From the NCBI GenBank assembly GCA_036257565.1, contig DATAFH010000037.1, forward strand, positions 1 through 49,407: a stretch of DNA of 49,407 nucleotides, read 5' to 3'. The notes under the pieces were generated by a model. It was given only the letters and a program-made list of their open reading frames with translations. It was not told the origin of the DNA and did no database searches. How positions within the stretch are numbered: position 1 is the first letter of the stretch; each line of letters begins with the position of its first letter. Source of the stretch: DASSUW01 sp036257565 (GTDB lineage Bacteria > Actinomycetota > Thermoleophilia > Solirubrobacterales > Solirubrobacteraceae). Shown in pieces: positions 1-6,673 of the stretch. The translations under genes were made by a program, and so were the position numbers.

Positions 1-1
1 C

Positions 2-352
2 TACGGCCGCCGGCGTGCCGAGGTGCTCGTCGACTGCGCCAGCTACATCGTCTGCGGCTCGGTCGGCCTCGACGTCGGCGGCGAGACGATCCCCTACATC
101 GCCGGCTGGGGCGAAGACGGCGCGCTCGACGCGATCCGCGAATACGCCGAGACGATCGACACGATCGCCCGCCGCCTCGAAGCCGCCCTCAACGCCGCCA
201 GCACGACACCGACCGAGCACCAGCTGCTGGCCGACGCCGACCGAGCACCAGCTGCTGGCCGACGCCGCCTGAGCTGGTTGGGCGGGGCTGCGATGCCCCG
301 CATCATCGGGCGAGCCGAGCCACGGACAATTGGTTCGACCGTGGGGTGTTGA
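2..352 (+). CDS. ArdC-like antirestriction protein, C-terminal part (5' end outside window)
   Basis: The open frame enters from the left edge. The part seen (AEVLVDCASYIVCGSVGLD, then ETIPYIAGWGEDG, then IDTIARRLEAAL) resembles the C-terminal helical part of ArdC/DUF1738 proteins, which usually read xVExESVAYVVC...GLD...YIAxW and are common on conjugative elements as protection against host restriction. The N-terminal ssDNA-binding part is not visible. A 28-bp tandem duplication at 209-264 shifts the frame near the end, so the protein runs on to a stop at 350-352 with an unrelated basic tail. With one repeat copy the frame would end PTEHQLLADAA at the TGA at 270-272, probably the ancestral end. 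The family call is from motif memory; the frameshift is directly visible. Confidence 0.6.
   Translation, partial: YGRRRAEVLVDCASYIVCGSVGLDVGGETIPYIAGWGEDGALDAIREYAETIDTIARRLEAALNAASTTPTEHQLLADADRAPAAGRRRLSWLGGAAMPRIIGRAEPRTIGSTVGC
209..267. repeat. 28-bp tandem duplication in the ArdC-like gene
   Basis: Positions 209-236 are repeated exactly at 237-264, and three further bases keep the period. Each copy starts CCGACCGAGCACC. Because 28 is not a multiple of three, the second copy changes the reading frame of the gene it lies in. The perfect identity suggests a recent slippage or short-repeat event. Confidence 0.9.
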
Positions 353-375
353 CGGGCTCGCCCGGGACGGGGCGC

Positions 376-906
376 ATGCAGCCCCACACCGACCAACCCA
401 CCGAGACGGCCGCGGAACCGCAGCGCGGTGACGAGGCCGACCTCTACCAGCGCCACCACCAGGCCCTGCTGATCGCCGTCGCGCACGCGATCAACGGCAG
501 CGGCGCACTGATCGAGGACGCCTGCCAGACCGCCTGGACAATCCTCTCGCGCCGCCAACCCGACCGCGCGTCCGTCTTTGGCTGGCTCTACGTCGTCGCC
601 ATCCACGAGGCCTACCGTCTCTCCGCGATCGAGCGCCGCGAACTGCACCTCGAGGACCTCGCCATCGAAGGCGACTGGGAAACCATCCTCGTCGGCCGCG
701 TGACCGTCGAAGACCAGCTCGAGGCACTCGAAGCCCTGCGCGCACTCGCGGCCCTCCCCGACCGCCAGCGCCGCGACCTCTCCCTGCGCGTGGCCGGCTT
801 CACGTACCGCGAGATCGCCGCCATGACCGGCGGACGCACCTACACCAACGTCAACAAGCACCTCGTGAAGGCCCGCACCGCGATCCGCCGCGCCAACGCC
901 TCATGA
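376..906 (+). CDS. Sigma-70-like (ECF type) factor on the integrated element
   Basis: The 176-residue product has an ECF sigma layout. A region-2-like helical stretch (LIEDACQTAWTILSRRQ...FGWLYVVAIHEAYRL, about residues 45-80) is followed by a region 4 with a helix-turn-helix (ALPDRQRRDLSLRVAG, then YREIAAMTG and LVKARTAIRR, about 130-173). Such proteins bind RNA polymerase and redirect it to particular promoters; a role as a DNA-binding regulator is also possible because region 2 is weak. The ATG at 376 is preferred over a GTG at 346 because GGGACGGGG lies just upstream. It sits between the ArdC-like gene and the small excisionase operon, so control of element genes is a reasonable inference. 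Confidence 0.65.
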   Translation: MQPHTDQPTETAAEPQRGDEADLYQRHHQALLIAVAHAINGSGALIEDACQTAWTILSRRQPDRASVFGWLYVVAIHEAYRLSAIERRELHLEDLAIEGDWETILVGRVTVEDQLEALEALRALAALPDRQRRDLSLRVAGFTYREIAAMTGGRTYTNVNKHLVKARTAIRRANAS

Positions 907-994
907 GTCGGGGGCCAAACATCCGCTCCCAAACTCTTCATGGGCAAATGGCCGACCGCGCCATAACCCTGCGTATCACCGCACGGAGCACGCC

Positions 995-1162
995 ATGAGC
1001 TACCTCACCGTCGAACTCGACCAGCTCACCGCCGCTGAGCGACGCGACCTCGCCAACGCGCTCCTGCGCGCCGCCTGGAGCGCCGTGCTCCGGGAGGCCC
1101 GCGTCGCGCTGCTCGACCTGCTCGTCGAGGTCGACGACGCGGTTCTCGGAGACGCGACGTGA
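995..1162 (+). CDS. Small acidic hypothetical protein
   Basis: This is a 55-residue leucine- and alanine-rich acidic protein (MSYLTVELDQLTAAERRDL...) that could form one or two amphipathic helices. CACGGAG ends a few bases before the ATG as a possible ribosome-binding site. Its stop overlaps the GTG start of the next small gene (GTGA at 1159-1162), which suggests translational coupling. I recognise no family. A role accessory to the element is inferred only from position. Confidence 0.45.
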   Translation: MSYLTVELDQLTAAERRDLANALLRAAWSAVLREARVALLDLLVEVDDAVLGDAT

Positions 1163-1368
1163 ACCAGCATGACCCTGCGGACGCGGCCGCTGACCGGCTG
1201 ATCTTCCTAGCCGACGCGCTGACGCTGGTGCCGTTCTCGGAGATAGCGACTCGCGACGCGAGCGCCACGCGGATGATCGGATCCAGGGCGCGCCGGCGCT
1301 CAATCGCGAACATTTACCGTGGCCGCAAGTCGGCCGGTGGCAAGGAGGCGCGCGATGACGACCAGTGA
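1159..1368 (+). CDS. Small basic hypothetical protein
   Basis: The 69-residue product (MNQHDPADAAADRLIFLADAL...) becomes basic near its C-terminus (GSRARRRSIANIYRGRK). It begins with GTG inside the stop of the preceding gene and runs past the start of the excisionase gene (ATG at 1355), so three genes overlap in series. No known domain is recognised. A DNA-binding accessory role is possible from the basic tail but unproven. Confidence 0.45.
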   Translation: MNQHDPADAAADRLIFLADALTLVPFSEIATRDASATRMIGSRARRRSIANIYRGRKSAGGKEARDDDQ

Positions 1369-1585
1369 GCTGCTGCGCCCGCACGAGGTCTGCCGGATGC
1401 TCGGCGTGTCGCGCTCCTGGCTCTACCAGGCGGCGGCCGACCGGCGCATCCCGCACATTCGGCTGGGCTCGGACGACGGCCCGGTCCGGTTCGTGCCCGC
1501 AGAGATCGAGCAGTGGCTCGAGAACGCCCGACGAGACTGGCGCCCGGGCCGTCAGCCCGCGATCGACGAGCACGGTGCATCGTGA
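1355..1585 (+). CDS. Excisionase / AlpA-MerR-like helix-turn-helix protein
   Basis: The 76-residue protein carries a winged-helix excisionase motif: LLRPHEVCRMLGVSRSWLYQ (about residues 6-25), then RRIPHIRLGSDDGPVRFVPAEIEQWLE, the usual pattern of Xis/AlpA and 'helix-turn-helix domain' proteins of integrated elements. These proteins bend DNA at attachment sites and bias the integrase towards excision, or regulate it. A full AAGGAGG ribosome-binding site lies at 1342-1348 before the ATG, unlike its weakly led neighbours. The integrase gene lies about 400 bp downstream in the opposite orientation. The family call is sound; the directionality role is inferred. Confidence 0.8.
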   Translation: MTTSELLRPHEVCRMLGVSRSWLYQAAADRRIPHIRLGSDDGPVRFVPAEIEQWLENARRDWRPGRQPAIDEHGAS

Positions 1586-1758
1586 GCCCGCCCGGGCGAT
1601 TTACGCTGACTTGGTTCGCGTACCACGACGGCGAGACGCGGCACAAACGTGCTCGAGTGCGGCCACGCGGACGTAGCGGGACGTTCCGACTGCCACCCAA
1701 CTCCTCGGCCGTCGGCGACGCCGCTTCTGGCGCATGGCGGCGTGGCTATGCCCTTTGA
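1582..1758 (+). CDS. Possible small hypothetical protein after the excisionase gene
   Basis: A GTG at 1582 overlaps the excisionase stop (GTGA) and opens a 58-residue frame, MSPPGRFTLTWFAYHDGET, ending in GAWRRGYAL. The start resembles the short N-terminal strand of integrase arm domains, but no catalytic part follows. The coupling supports translation. Arginine-rich composition and competing frames keep this doubtful. From 1759 to 1984 I see nothing that looks coding. Confidence 0.25.
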   Translation: MSPPGRFTLTWFAYHDGETRHKRARVRPRGRSGTFRLPPNSSAVGDAASGAWRRGYAL

Positions 1759-1984
1759 GCTGCAAGTGGCGATGACCCAAGGCGCCGATCCACTGAATGC
1801 ACGAACGCCGTCACCGGAGGGTGCCGCGGGGACAGCGTGGCGGGCGAACGCCCGCTCGCTGTAGGCCACAGCTACTAGCCCGAGGCGTCGAGCCATGTGC
1901 GACCGAATCCTCGCCGTGATAGCTCCTCTCAACGGTCGCCCGCAATCGAGGAGGTCGCATGTGACCACGATCCTCAGCGCGATG

Positions 1985-3370
1985 TCACGCTGCGGCAGGA
2001 ACTAGCCGACCGGCCTCGCGGATCTTCGCCTCAGTGCGCGCCGCTGCGTCGGCCATGAACTTGACCTCCAGGTGCGCATAGTGCCTCTCGGTAGTGCTAA
2101 TCGAGGCGTGCCCGAGCTGTCGCTGCACGAAGATCAGCTCGTGCCCGGTCGCCAGCCACGCCGCCGCGGCGGTGTGACGCAAGCAGTGCAGCGGCATATC
2201 CCGCAGCCCGGCGTCGACCAGCGCCGCCTCGTGCCACTCGTGCACCGTGTTGGGCGCCGGGGCGACGGGCTCGGTGCGTCTCGCGTAGCGGCCACGCTTG
2301 ACCGGCGGACAGACGAACACCCAGCCGGCGTCGGGGATGCCGTGCTCCTGGCGGCGCGCTTGCAGGTCGCGCAGCGTCTCGACCAGGCCAGGACCAATCA
2401 GCACCGGGCGGAACCGTTTGCCCTTCGTCGGCGCGTTGTCATCGGCACGGCGCGCGCGCTGTCGGTAGATCCGCACGAGCGAGCGATCGAGTTCAAGGTC
2501 GTCCCAGCGCACCCGGATCGCCTCGGAGATTCGCGCGCCGGTTCCGATCAGAAACTCGGCCAGCGCTCGGTGGTAGTCCGGGCACGACTGGAGGTAGCGG
2601 TCGATCTCCGCGAGCTTGAGGTAGTCGATCTCGACCTTCTCGACCGGCAGCGGCTTGACCCATTCGCAGGGGTTGCTCGGCAGCAACTTCTTGCGCACCG
2701 CCTCGCCAAGCGCGACGCTCAGCCAGCTGCGCGCGTTGTTGACCGTCTTGGGCGCAATTCGCTCACTCGGGTCGGTGCTCGCGGTGAGCGCAACCATCCT
2801 GGTCAGCCACTCGCGGACGAGGTCTTCGTCGACCTTCGAGAGTCGATGCGGTCCGAAGAACGGCAGCAGTCGCAGCCGCCCGTGGGTCTCCATGTCCTCG
2901 TAGCCGCCCTTGGTGAGGTAGGGCTTGCGCTCGGCGAGCAGCTTCGTCCAAAACGCTTCGAAACTCTCGCGCGCGACCTTGACCTCGCCGCGGCGGATCG
3001 ACTCCTCGAGCTTCTGCTTGGCCTTGCGAGCCGCAGTCCTGCTGGTGTAGCCACGGCGCGTGCTGGAAGTGCCATCGCTCTGACGGAACTTGAAGCCGTA
3101 CCGGGTGCGTTGCTTGGTCTCGTACGAGAAGACGCCGTCGCCCGGCCCGTCTACGTGCTGCTCCTGGGCAACGGCGAGCTGGTCCTCCAGCTGGGCGAGC
3201 CGGGCAGCGAGCGCGGCGATCTCCGGGCTTTGCGCCGCGCCGGGAGCTGGCGCGCGAAGGCGCTGCTCAAGTGACTCCGCATCCTCGGGGGTGTCGAAGC
3301 GCGCGATGCGCTGGCGCCCATTCTCGCGCCAGCGCACGTAGTACTTGCGGCGCTTGGGGTCGTATTGCAT
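1985..3370 (-). CDS. int: Tyrosine recombinase / phage-type integrase
   Basis: The 461-residue integrase of the element has the catalytic set visible: Arg in GTGARISEAIRVRW, HxxR in HCLRHTAAAAW (Arg about 398), His in QLGHASISTTERHY (about 421) and nucleophile Tyr about 431. A SAM-like core-binding domain lies at about residues 130-240. Unusually, there seem to be two small beta-rich arm-binding modules: one at the start (KYYVRWRENGRQRIARF) and one around residue 85 (YGFKFRQSDGTSSTRRGY), joined by a heptad-like linker. The ATG at 3370 is chosen because a start further upstream would run into the tRNA gene. It reads away from the tRNA-Leu, as expected for tRNA-targeting integrases. Confidence 0.93.
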   Translation of the reverse strand: MQYDPKRRKYYVRWRENGRQRIARFDTPEDAESLEQRLRAPAPGAAQSPEIAALAARLAQLEDQLAVAQEQHVDGPGDGVFSYETKQRTRYGFKFRQSDGTSSTRRGYTSRTAARKAKQKLEESIRRGEVKVARESFEAFWTKLLAERKPYLTKGGYEDMETHGRLRLLPFFGPHRLSKVDEDLVREWLTRMVALTASTDPSERIAPKTVNNARSWLSVALGEAVRKKLLPSNPCEWVKPLPVEKVEIDYLKLAEIDRYLQSCPDYHRALAEFLIGTGARISEAIRVRWDDLELDRSLVRIYRQRARRADDNAPTKGKRFRPVLIGPGLVETLRDLQARRQEHGIPDAGWVFVCPPVKRGRYARRTEPVAPAPNTVHEWHEAALVDAGLRDMPLHCLRHTAAAAWLATGHELIFVQRQLGHASISTTERHYAHLEVKFMADAAARTEAKIREAGRLVPAAA

Positions 3371-3393
3371 GCGGGTTCTTTGCTCTGGGTCGA

Positions 3394-3450
3394 GTGGAGC
3401 ACAACCTGTGCTCCACGTTCTCAAAGCATGTTCCCACGGCTGTGCTCCAC
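3394..3450. promoter_or_regulatory. Three copies of TGTGCTCCAC upstream of int (probable arm sites/operator)
   Basis: GTGGAGCACA (3394-3403) and TGTGCTCCAC (3407-3416) form a perfect 10-bp inverted repeat around ACC. A third direct copy lies at 3441-3450. They occupy the short space between the integrase start and the tRNA-Leu 3' end, where arm-type integrase sites, excisionase sites or the int operator are expected. Exact function is inferred. Confidence 0.7.
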
Positions 3451-3507
3451 TGCAACCCCCCAGGCCAAGATACGAGAAAGCCCCGTGATTAGCGCGGCCT
3501 TCTCCCA

Positions 3508-3592
3508 TGCGCCGAAGAGGACTCGAACCTCCACCCGGTTATCCCGGACCAGGCCCTCAACCTGGCGCGTCTACCAATTCCGCCATCGGCGC
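3508..3592 (-). tRNA. tRNA-Leu (GAG)
   Basis: The complement folds as a class II tRNA. The acceptor strand GCGCCGA (5') pairs with TCGGCGC, followed by discriminator A; U8 precedes the D-arm start GGCGGAATTGGTAGACGCG. The anticodon arm is CCAGG-TTGAGGG-CCTGG with anticodon GAG. A variable arm (TCCGGGATAACCGGGT region) and a T arm around GAGGTTCGAGTCCTC follow. CCA is not encoded. The 3' end faces the integrase gene, making it the likely attachment site of the element to the left. Confidence 0.95.
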
Positions 3593-3661
3593 TGGGCGGG
3601 CCGAGTATAGCCCTCCGCATCGTGCCGTTTGACGTCCGTCCTGGGCCCGCGCTACCGTTCC

Positions 3662-3675
3662 CGAACAGATGTTCG
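3662..3675. promoter_or_regulatory. LexA (SOS) box of lexA
   Basis: CGAACAGATGTTCG matches the actinobacterial SOS consensus CGAAC-N4-GTTCG. It lies 35 bp upstream of the lexA start, fitting autoregulation. A TATAGC element near 3606 could be the -10 hexamer of an upstream promoter. Confidence 0.9.
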
Positions 3676-3710
3676 CTTCCCAGCCACGAAACCAGGAGCC
3701 ACAGCCCGTC

Positions 3711-4340
3711 ATGGATATCGGGAAGGACCTGACCAAGCGCCAGCAGGAGATCTTCGACTTCATCAAGAAGTACTCGGCCCGCTACGGCTACCCGCCGACG
3801 GTGCGCGATATCGGGAAGGCGGTGGGGCTCGCCTCGTCGTCGACGGTGCACGCCCACCTGGCGAACCTCGAGAAGGTCGGGCTGCTGCGGCGCGACCCGT
3901 CGAAGCCGCGCGCGATCGAATTGCTGGACAAGGCGGCTGACGCCGTGAAGTCCGTCGTCGGCGGCTCCGGTGGGCTGCCGCTCGTCGGCAACGTCGCCGC
4001 CGGCCAGCCGATCCTGGCCGAGGAGAACATCGAGGACCACGTGCAGGTCGACGCGCGCGTGGGCGGTGACGAGGGCGAGTACTGCCTGAGCGTCCGCGGC
4101 GACTCGATGATCAAGGCCGGCATCCTCGAGGGCGATCTGGTGGTCGTCCGCCCGCAGGACACGGCGATGGACGGCGACATCGTCGTCGCGCTGCTCGGTG
4201 AGGACGCGACCGTCAAGCGCTTCTTCCGCGAGGTGGACCACATACGCCTTCAGCCCGAGAACGACACCATGGAGCCGATCCGCTCGCGAGAGGTGCAGGT
4301 CCTCGGGCGCGTGGTAGGGGTACTGAGGAAGGTGGCATGA
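3711..4340 (+). CDS. lexA: LexA repressor
   Basis: This 209-residue repressor of the SOS regulon has an N-terminal winged helix (LTKRQQEIFDFIKKY, then PPTVRDIGKAVGLASSSTV) and a C-terminal S24 autoprotease. The cleavage bond lies in NVAAGQP (Ala-Gly), the nucleophile Ser in RGDSMI, and the general-base Lys in EDATVKRF. In the family, RecA filaments trigger self-cleavage and derepression. An ATG at 3669 lies inside the SOS box, so the ATG at 3711 is taken; AGGAG at 3693-3697 is the best available ribosome-binding site. The gene overlaps the next one by ATGA, giving a lexA-zinc ribbon operon under its own SOS box. Confidence 0.97.
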   Translation: MDIGKDLTKRQQEIFDFIKKYSARYGYPPTVRDIGKAVGLASSSTVHAHLANLEKVGLLRRDPSKPRAIELLDKAADAVKSVVGGSGGLPLVGNVAAGQPILAEENIEDHVQVDARVGGDEGEYCLSVRGDSMIKAGILEGDLVVVRPQDTAMDGDIVVALLGEDATVKRFFREVDHIRLQPENDTMEPIRSREVQVLGRVVGVLRKVA

Positions 4341-4567
4341 GCACGCTGCTGACACGAGGGGTGGGTGCCCGCCGCGTCCGCGAGGCGGACTGCCGGCGTG
4401 CCGACGGCCCGACGCTCGACGACGTCCTGTCCCGCGCGTGGGAGGTCCTCCGGGCCGGCCTGCCGGCCACGTGCCCGGCCTGCGGAGGCGAGCTCGCCCC
4501 GCGCCCGTCGGCGACCGCCGCGAATGCGGGCGGGCGCTGCATCGCCTGCGGCACGACGCTGTCCTGA
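4337..4567 (+). CDS. Small zinc-ribbon protein coupled to lexA
   Basis: The 76-residue protein has one four-cysteine zinc ribbon: TCPACGGEL about residue 46 and RCIACGTTL near the end, separated by an alanine/arginine-rich stretch. The start overlaps the lexA stop (ATGA), so it should be translated from the SOS-controlled lexA message. No named family is recognised; small ribbons of this type bind nucleic acid or protein. A part in the SOS response is inferred from the operon only. GC-rich inverted sequence after the stop (CCCGGC-CAC-GCCGGG) may end the transcript. Confidence 0.7.
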   Translation: MSTLLTRGVGARRVREADCRRADGPTLDDVLSRAWEVLRAGLPATCPACGGELAPRPSATAANAGGRCIACGTTLS

Positions 4568-4609
4568 GCCCGGCCACGCCGGGCCGACCCGTGTAGCCTG
4601 CCGCGGCAC

Positions 4610-4993
4610 ATGACGCCCGCTGACGAGGACCGCGAGCAGCTCGCCCAGCTCCAGCGGGACTGGATGCAGGCGGTCGAAGATCGCGACATGGAGCGGCTCG
4701 AGGAGATCGTCTCGCCGGGCTTCCGCTTCACCGCGATCCACCTCAACCCCGAGCCCATGACCCGCGAGCAGTGGATGGACGCGGCCCGCAAGGGCTACAC
4801 GATCGTGTCCTTCGCCTACGAGTCGATGGACATCGACGTGTTCGACGGCACGGCCGTCGTCCACTCGCGCTACAGCCAGGTCGCAAGCCTCAACTACACG
4901 AGCCTCTCGAACGCGTTCCGTCTCACCGACGTGTGGAACCGGCAGGACGGCCGGTGGCGCGTCGTCGCGCGGCACTCTTCGATCTTGAGCTGA
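4610..4993 (+). CDS. SnoaL/NTF2-like (DUF4440-type) protein
   Basis: The 127-residue protein has the cone-shaped NTF2 pattern: an N-terminal helix (LAQLQRDWMQAVEDRD) with MERLEEIVSPGF, then strands ending in WRVVARHSS. Members of DUF4440 are small ligand-binding or enzyme-like proteins, and nothing here shows a substrate. It starts 42 bp after the zinc-ribbon gene and could belong to the same transcript, but the GC-rich hairpin between them argues for separation. Fold confident, function unknown. Confidence 0.75.
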   Translation: MTPADEDREQLAQLQRDWMQAVEDRDMERLEEIVSPGFRFTAIHLNPEPMTREQWMDAARKGYTIVSFAYESMDIDVFDGTAVVHSRYSQVASLNYTSLSNAFRLTDVWNRQDGRWRVVARHSSILS

Positions 4994-5103
4994 GCGCGGC
5001 GGTCGCGGCTGGCGGGCGTGTTGCGCCGGCGAACGTGCACGCCGTTGACGTCCGCTGATAACGCGCCCCGCCACCGAGTGCCGCCGAGGCCGCCGCCCCG
5101 CGC

Positions 5104-5955
5104 CTAATTCTCCGAGTACTCGTAGAACCCACGCCCGCTCTTGCGGCCGAGCAGCCCCGCCTCGACCATCCGATTCAAGAGCGCCGGCGCGACCGAGCCC
5201 GGATCGCGGAACTCCTCGTAGAGCGACTCGCTCACCGCGAGCAGCGTGTCGAGCCCGATCAGGTCGGCGAGCCGCAGTGGCCCCATCGGATGCGCGCAGC
5301 CGAGCACCATCCCGCGATCGATGTCCTCCCGCGACGCGAACCCGGACTCGTACATCCGGACCGCCGACAGCAGGTACGGGATGAGCAGCGCGTTGACCAC
5401 GAATCCGGCACGGTCCTGGGAGTCGATGCACTGCTTGCCGAGCGTCTGCTCGGCGAACTCGCGCGCCCGCGTCGCCGTCTCGTCGGCGGTCATGATCGAG
5501 TGCACGATCTCGACCAGGGGCAGCACCGGCACCGGGTTGAAGAAGTGCAGCCCGATGACCTTGTGCGGCTGCGAGGTCCCGGCCCCGAGCTTCATGATCG
5601 GCACGGACGACGTGTTGGAGGCGAGGAACTGCGCGTCCGGGAGCAGCTTGTCGAGCCGCATGAACAACTCGCGCTTCAGCTGCTCGTCCTCGACGATCGC
5701 CTCGATCGCGGCATCCGAGCCCTCCACGTCGTCCAACGACGTCGCGAAGGCCAAGCGCTCGAGCGCCGCGCCCCGGTCCTCCTCGGACACCTTGCCGGAC
5801 CGCATTCCGCGGTCCAACGACTTCTCGATCGCCGCGCGCGACTTCTCGGCACGGGACGGATCGACCTCGACGACCGTGACATCAACGCCCGAGCGGGCGC
5901 AGACCTCCGCGATCCCGGACCCCATCAAGCCGCCGCCGATCACTCCCACGCGCAT
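5104..5955 (-). CDS. 3-hydroxybutyryl-CoA / 3-hydroxyacyl-CoA dehydrogenase
   Basis: This 283-residue NAD-dependent enzyme oxidises or reduces 3-hydroxyacyl-CoA in beta-oxidation or butyryl-CoA metabolism. It has a Rossmann motif at the start (GVIGGGLMGSGIAEV), the conserved SNTSS and GLHFFNPVPVLPLVEI blocks (catalytic His about residue 139), and a C-terminal helical domain ending GRKSGRGFYEYSEN. Length matches single-domain HbdA/FadB2 proteins. It faces the lexA operon convergently and lies alone, so its partner enzymes are not shown by context. Confidence 0.93.
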   Translation of the reverse strand: MRVGVIGGGLMGSGIAEVCARSGVDVTVVEVDPSRAEKSRAAIEKSLDRGMRSGKVSEEDRGAALERLAFATSLDDVEGSDAAIEAIVEDEQLKRELFMRLDKLLPDAQFLASNTSSVPIMKLGAGTSQPHKVIGLHFFNPVPVLPLVEIVHSIMTADETATRAREFAEQTLGKQCIDSQDRAGFVVNALLIPYLLSAVRMYESGFASREDIDRGMVLGCAHPMGPLRLADLIGLDTLLAVSESLYEEFRDPGSVAPALLNRMVEAGLLGRKSGRGFYEYSEN

Positions 5956-5976
5956 GGGCGTGGACCGTATCGGAGG

Positions 5977-6174
5977 CTACGCAGCTTCGGCGTGCACGGG
6001 AACAACGCAGACGCAGTTGCGCGGCCTCGTCGATCCGGGAAGGAGCATCCGGCCCGCACCGCGCTCGACGGCTTCTTGCCGAGCGACGTCGCAGGCTTCC
6101 TTCCGGTCGTCGACGTGGTGCGCCACGGGCGTCTCCGAGCCGTGATCGTCGATGTAGATCACGTCGTACATCAT
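5977..6174 (-). CDS. Small conserved-looking hypothetical protein
   Basis: The 65-residue protein (MMYDVIYIDDHGSETPVAHHV, then a helix with DRKEACDVARQEAVERGAG, then a beta-rich end CVCVVPVHAEAA) has a beta-helix-beta layout. A longer reading to 6306 is rejected because it would overlap the RNase P RNA. It starts 69 bp before rnpB on the opposite strand. I do not recognise a family. A DNA- or ligand-binding role cannot be supported. Confidence 0.55.
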   Translation of the reverse strand: MMYDVIYIDDHGSETPVAHHVDDRKEACDVARQEAVERGAGRMLLPGSTRPRNCVCVVPVHAEAA

Positions 6175-6243
6175 GGACTCAGTGTGGAGTTGGGAGCGGA
6201 CGTACCGCATGCAACTACGTGTAGCAGCGCTACCGTTTTGCGT

Positions 6244-6567
6244 GCAGACCAAGCAGTTCGCGGAGGTGACATCGCCTTCGAGGAAAGTCCGGACACCACA
6301 GGGCACGGTGGTCGGTAACGCCGACCCGGGGAAACCCGCGGGAAAGTGCCACAGAAATCACACCGCCTACGTCCGTGGTCATCGGCCACGGGCCGGCAAG
6401 GTTGAAATGGTGCGGTAAGAGCGCACCGGCGCCGCGGTGACGCGGCGGCCAGGCAAACCCCACCCGGTGCAAGGCCAAGCAGGACCGTTTGCAGGTTGCC
6501 CGCCAAGGTCCAGGTCGGCCGCACAGATGGATGGCTGCTCACGACAGAATCCGGCTTATAGGTCTGC
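6244..6567 (+). ncRNA. rnpB: RNase P RNA (bacterial type A)
   Basis: Helix P1 is formed by GCAGACC (6244-6250) and GGTCTGC (6561-6567). Between them are the conserved blocks: GAGGAAAGTCCGGACACC near 6280, AGAAATCACACCGCC near 6353, GGTAAGAGCGCACCG near 6413, GGCAAACCCCACCCGG, and ACAGAATCCGGCTTAT before P1 closes. This ribozyme removes 5' leaders from tRNA precursors. A strong terminator follows at once. Confidence 0.96.
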
Positions 6568-6571
6568 TACG

Positions 6572-6602
6572 GGAAGGGCCCCCGCGAGACGGGGGCTCTT
6601 CC
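6572..6602 (+). terminator. Intrinsic terminator of rnpB
   Basis: A 13-bp stem (GGAAGGGCCCCCG with CGGGGGCTCTTCC, one G-U pair) closes a five-base loop five bases after the RNase P RNA. The following bases are TATTA. Confidence 0.9.
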
Positions 6603-6657
6603 TATTACGCGCGTGACCGGGCGCGCGGATGCCTCTTGTCCTGTTCTTCGATCGATG

Positions 6658-6671
6658 CGAACATGTGTTCG
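6658..6671. promoter_or_regulatory. LexA (SOS) box of imuB
   Basis: CGAACATGTGTTCG, identical to the box before dnaE2. It ends two bases before the chosen TTG start of imuB and contains an in-frame GTG (6665), so operator and translation start touch or overlap. Confidence 0.92.
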
Positions 6672-6673
6672 TC

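Noticed and set aside
1..3507. A second copy of the tRNA-Leu 3' end as the other attachment site
   Set aside because: No repeat of the tRNA 3' sequence was found to the left within the window. The element probably continues beyond it.
3371..3508. Extending the integrase start to 3508
   Set aside because: The extension would run through the arm sites and into the tRNA-Leu 3' end, and the added residues look unlike an integrase.
6173..6418. Open frames across the RNase P RNA
   Set aside because: The conserved RNase P blocks and P1 pairing explain this stretch, and no protein-like composition is seen.
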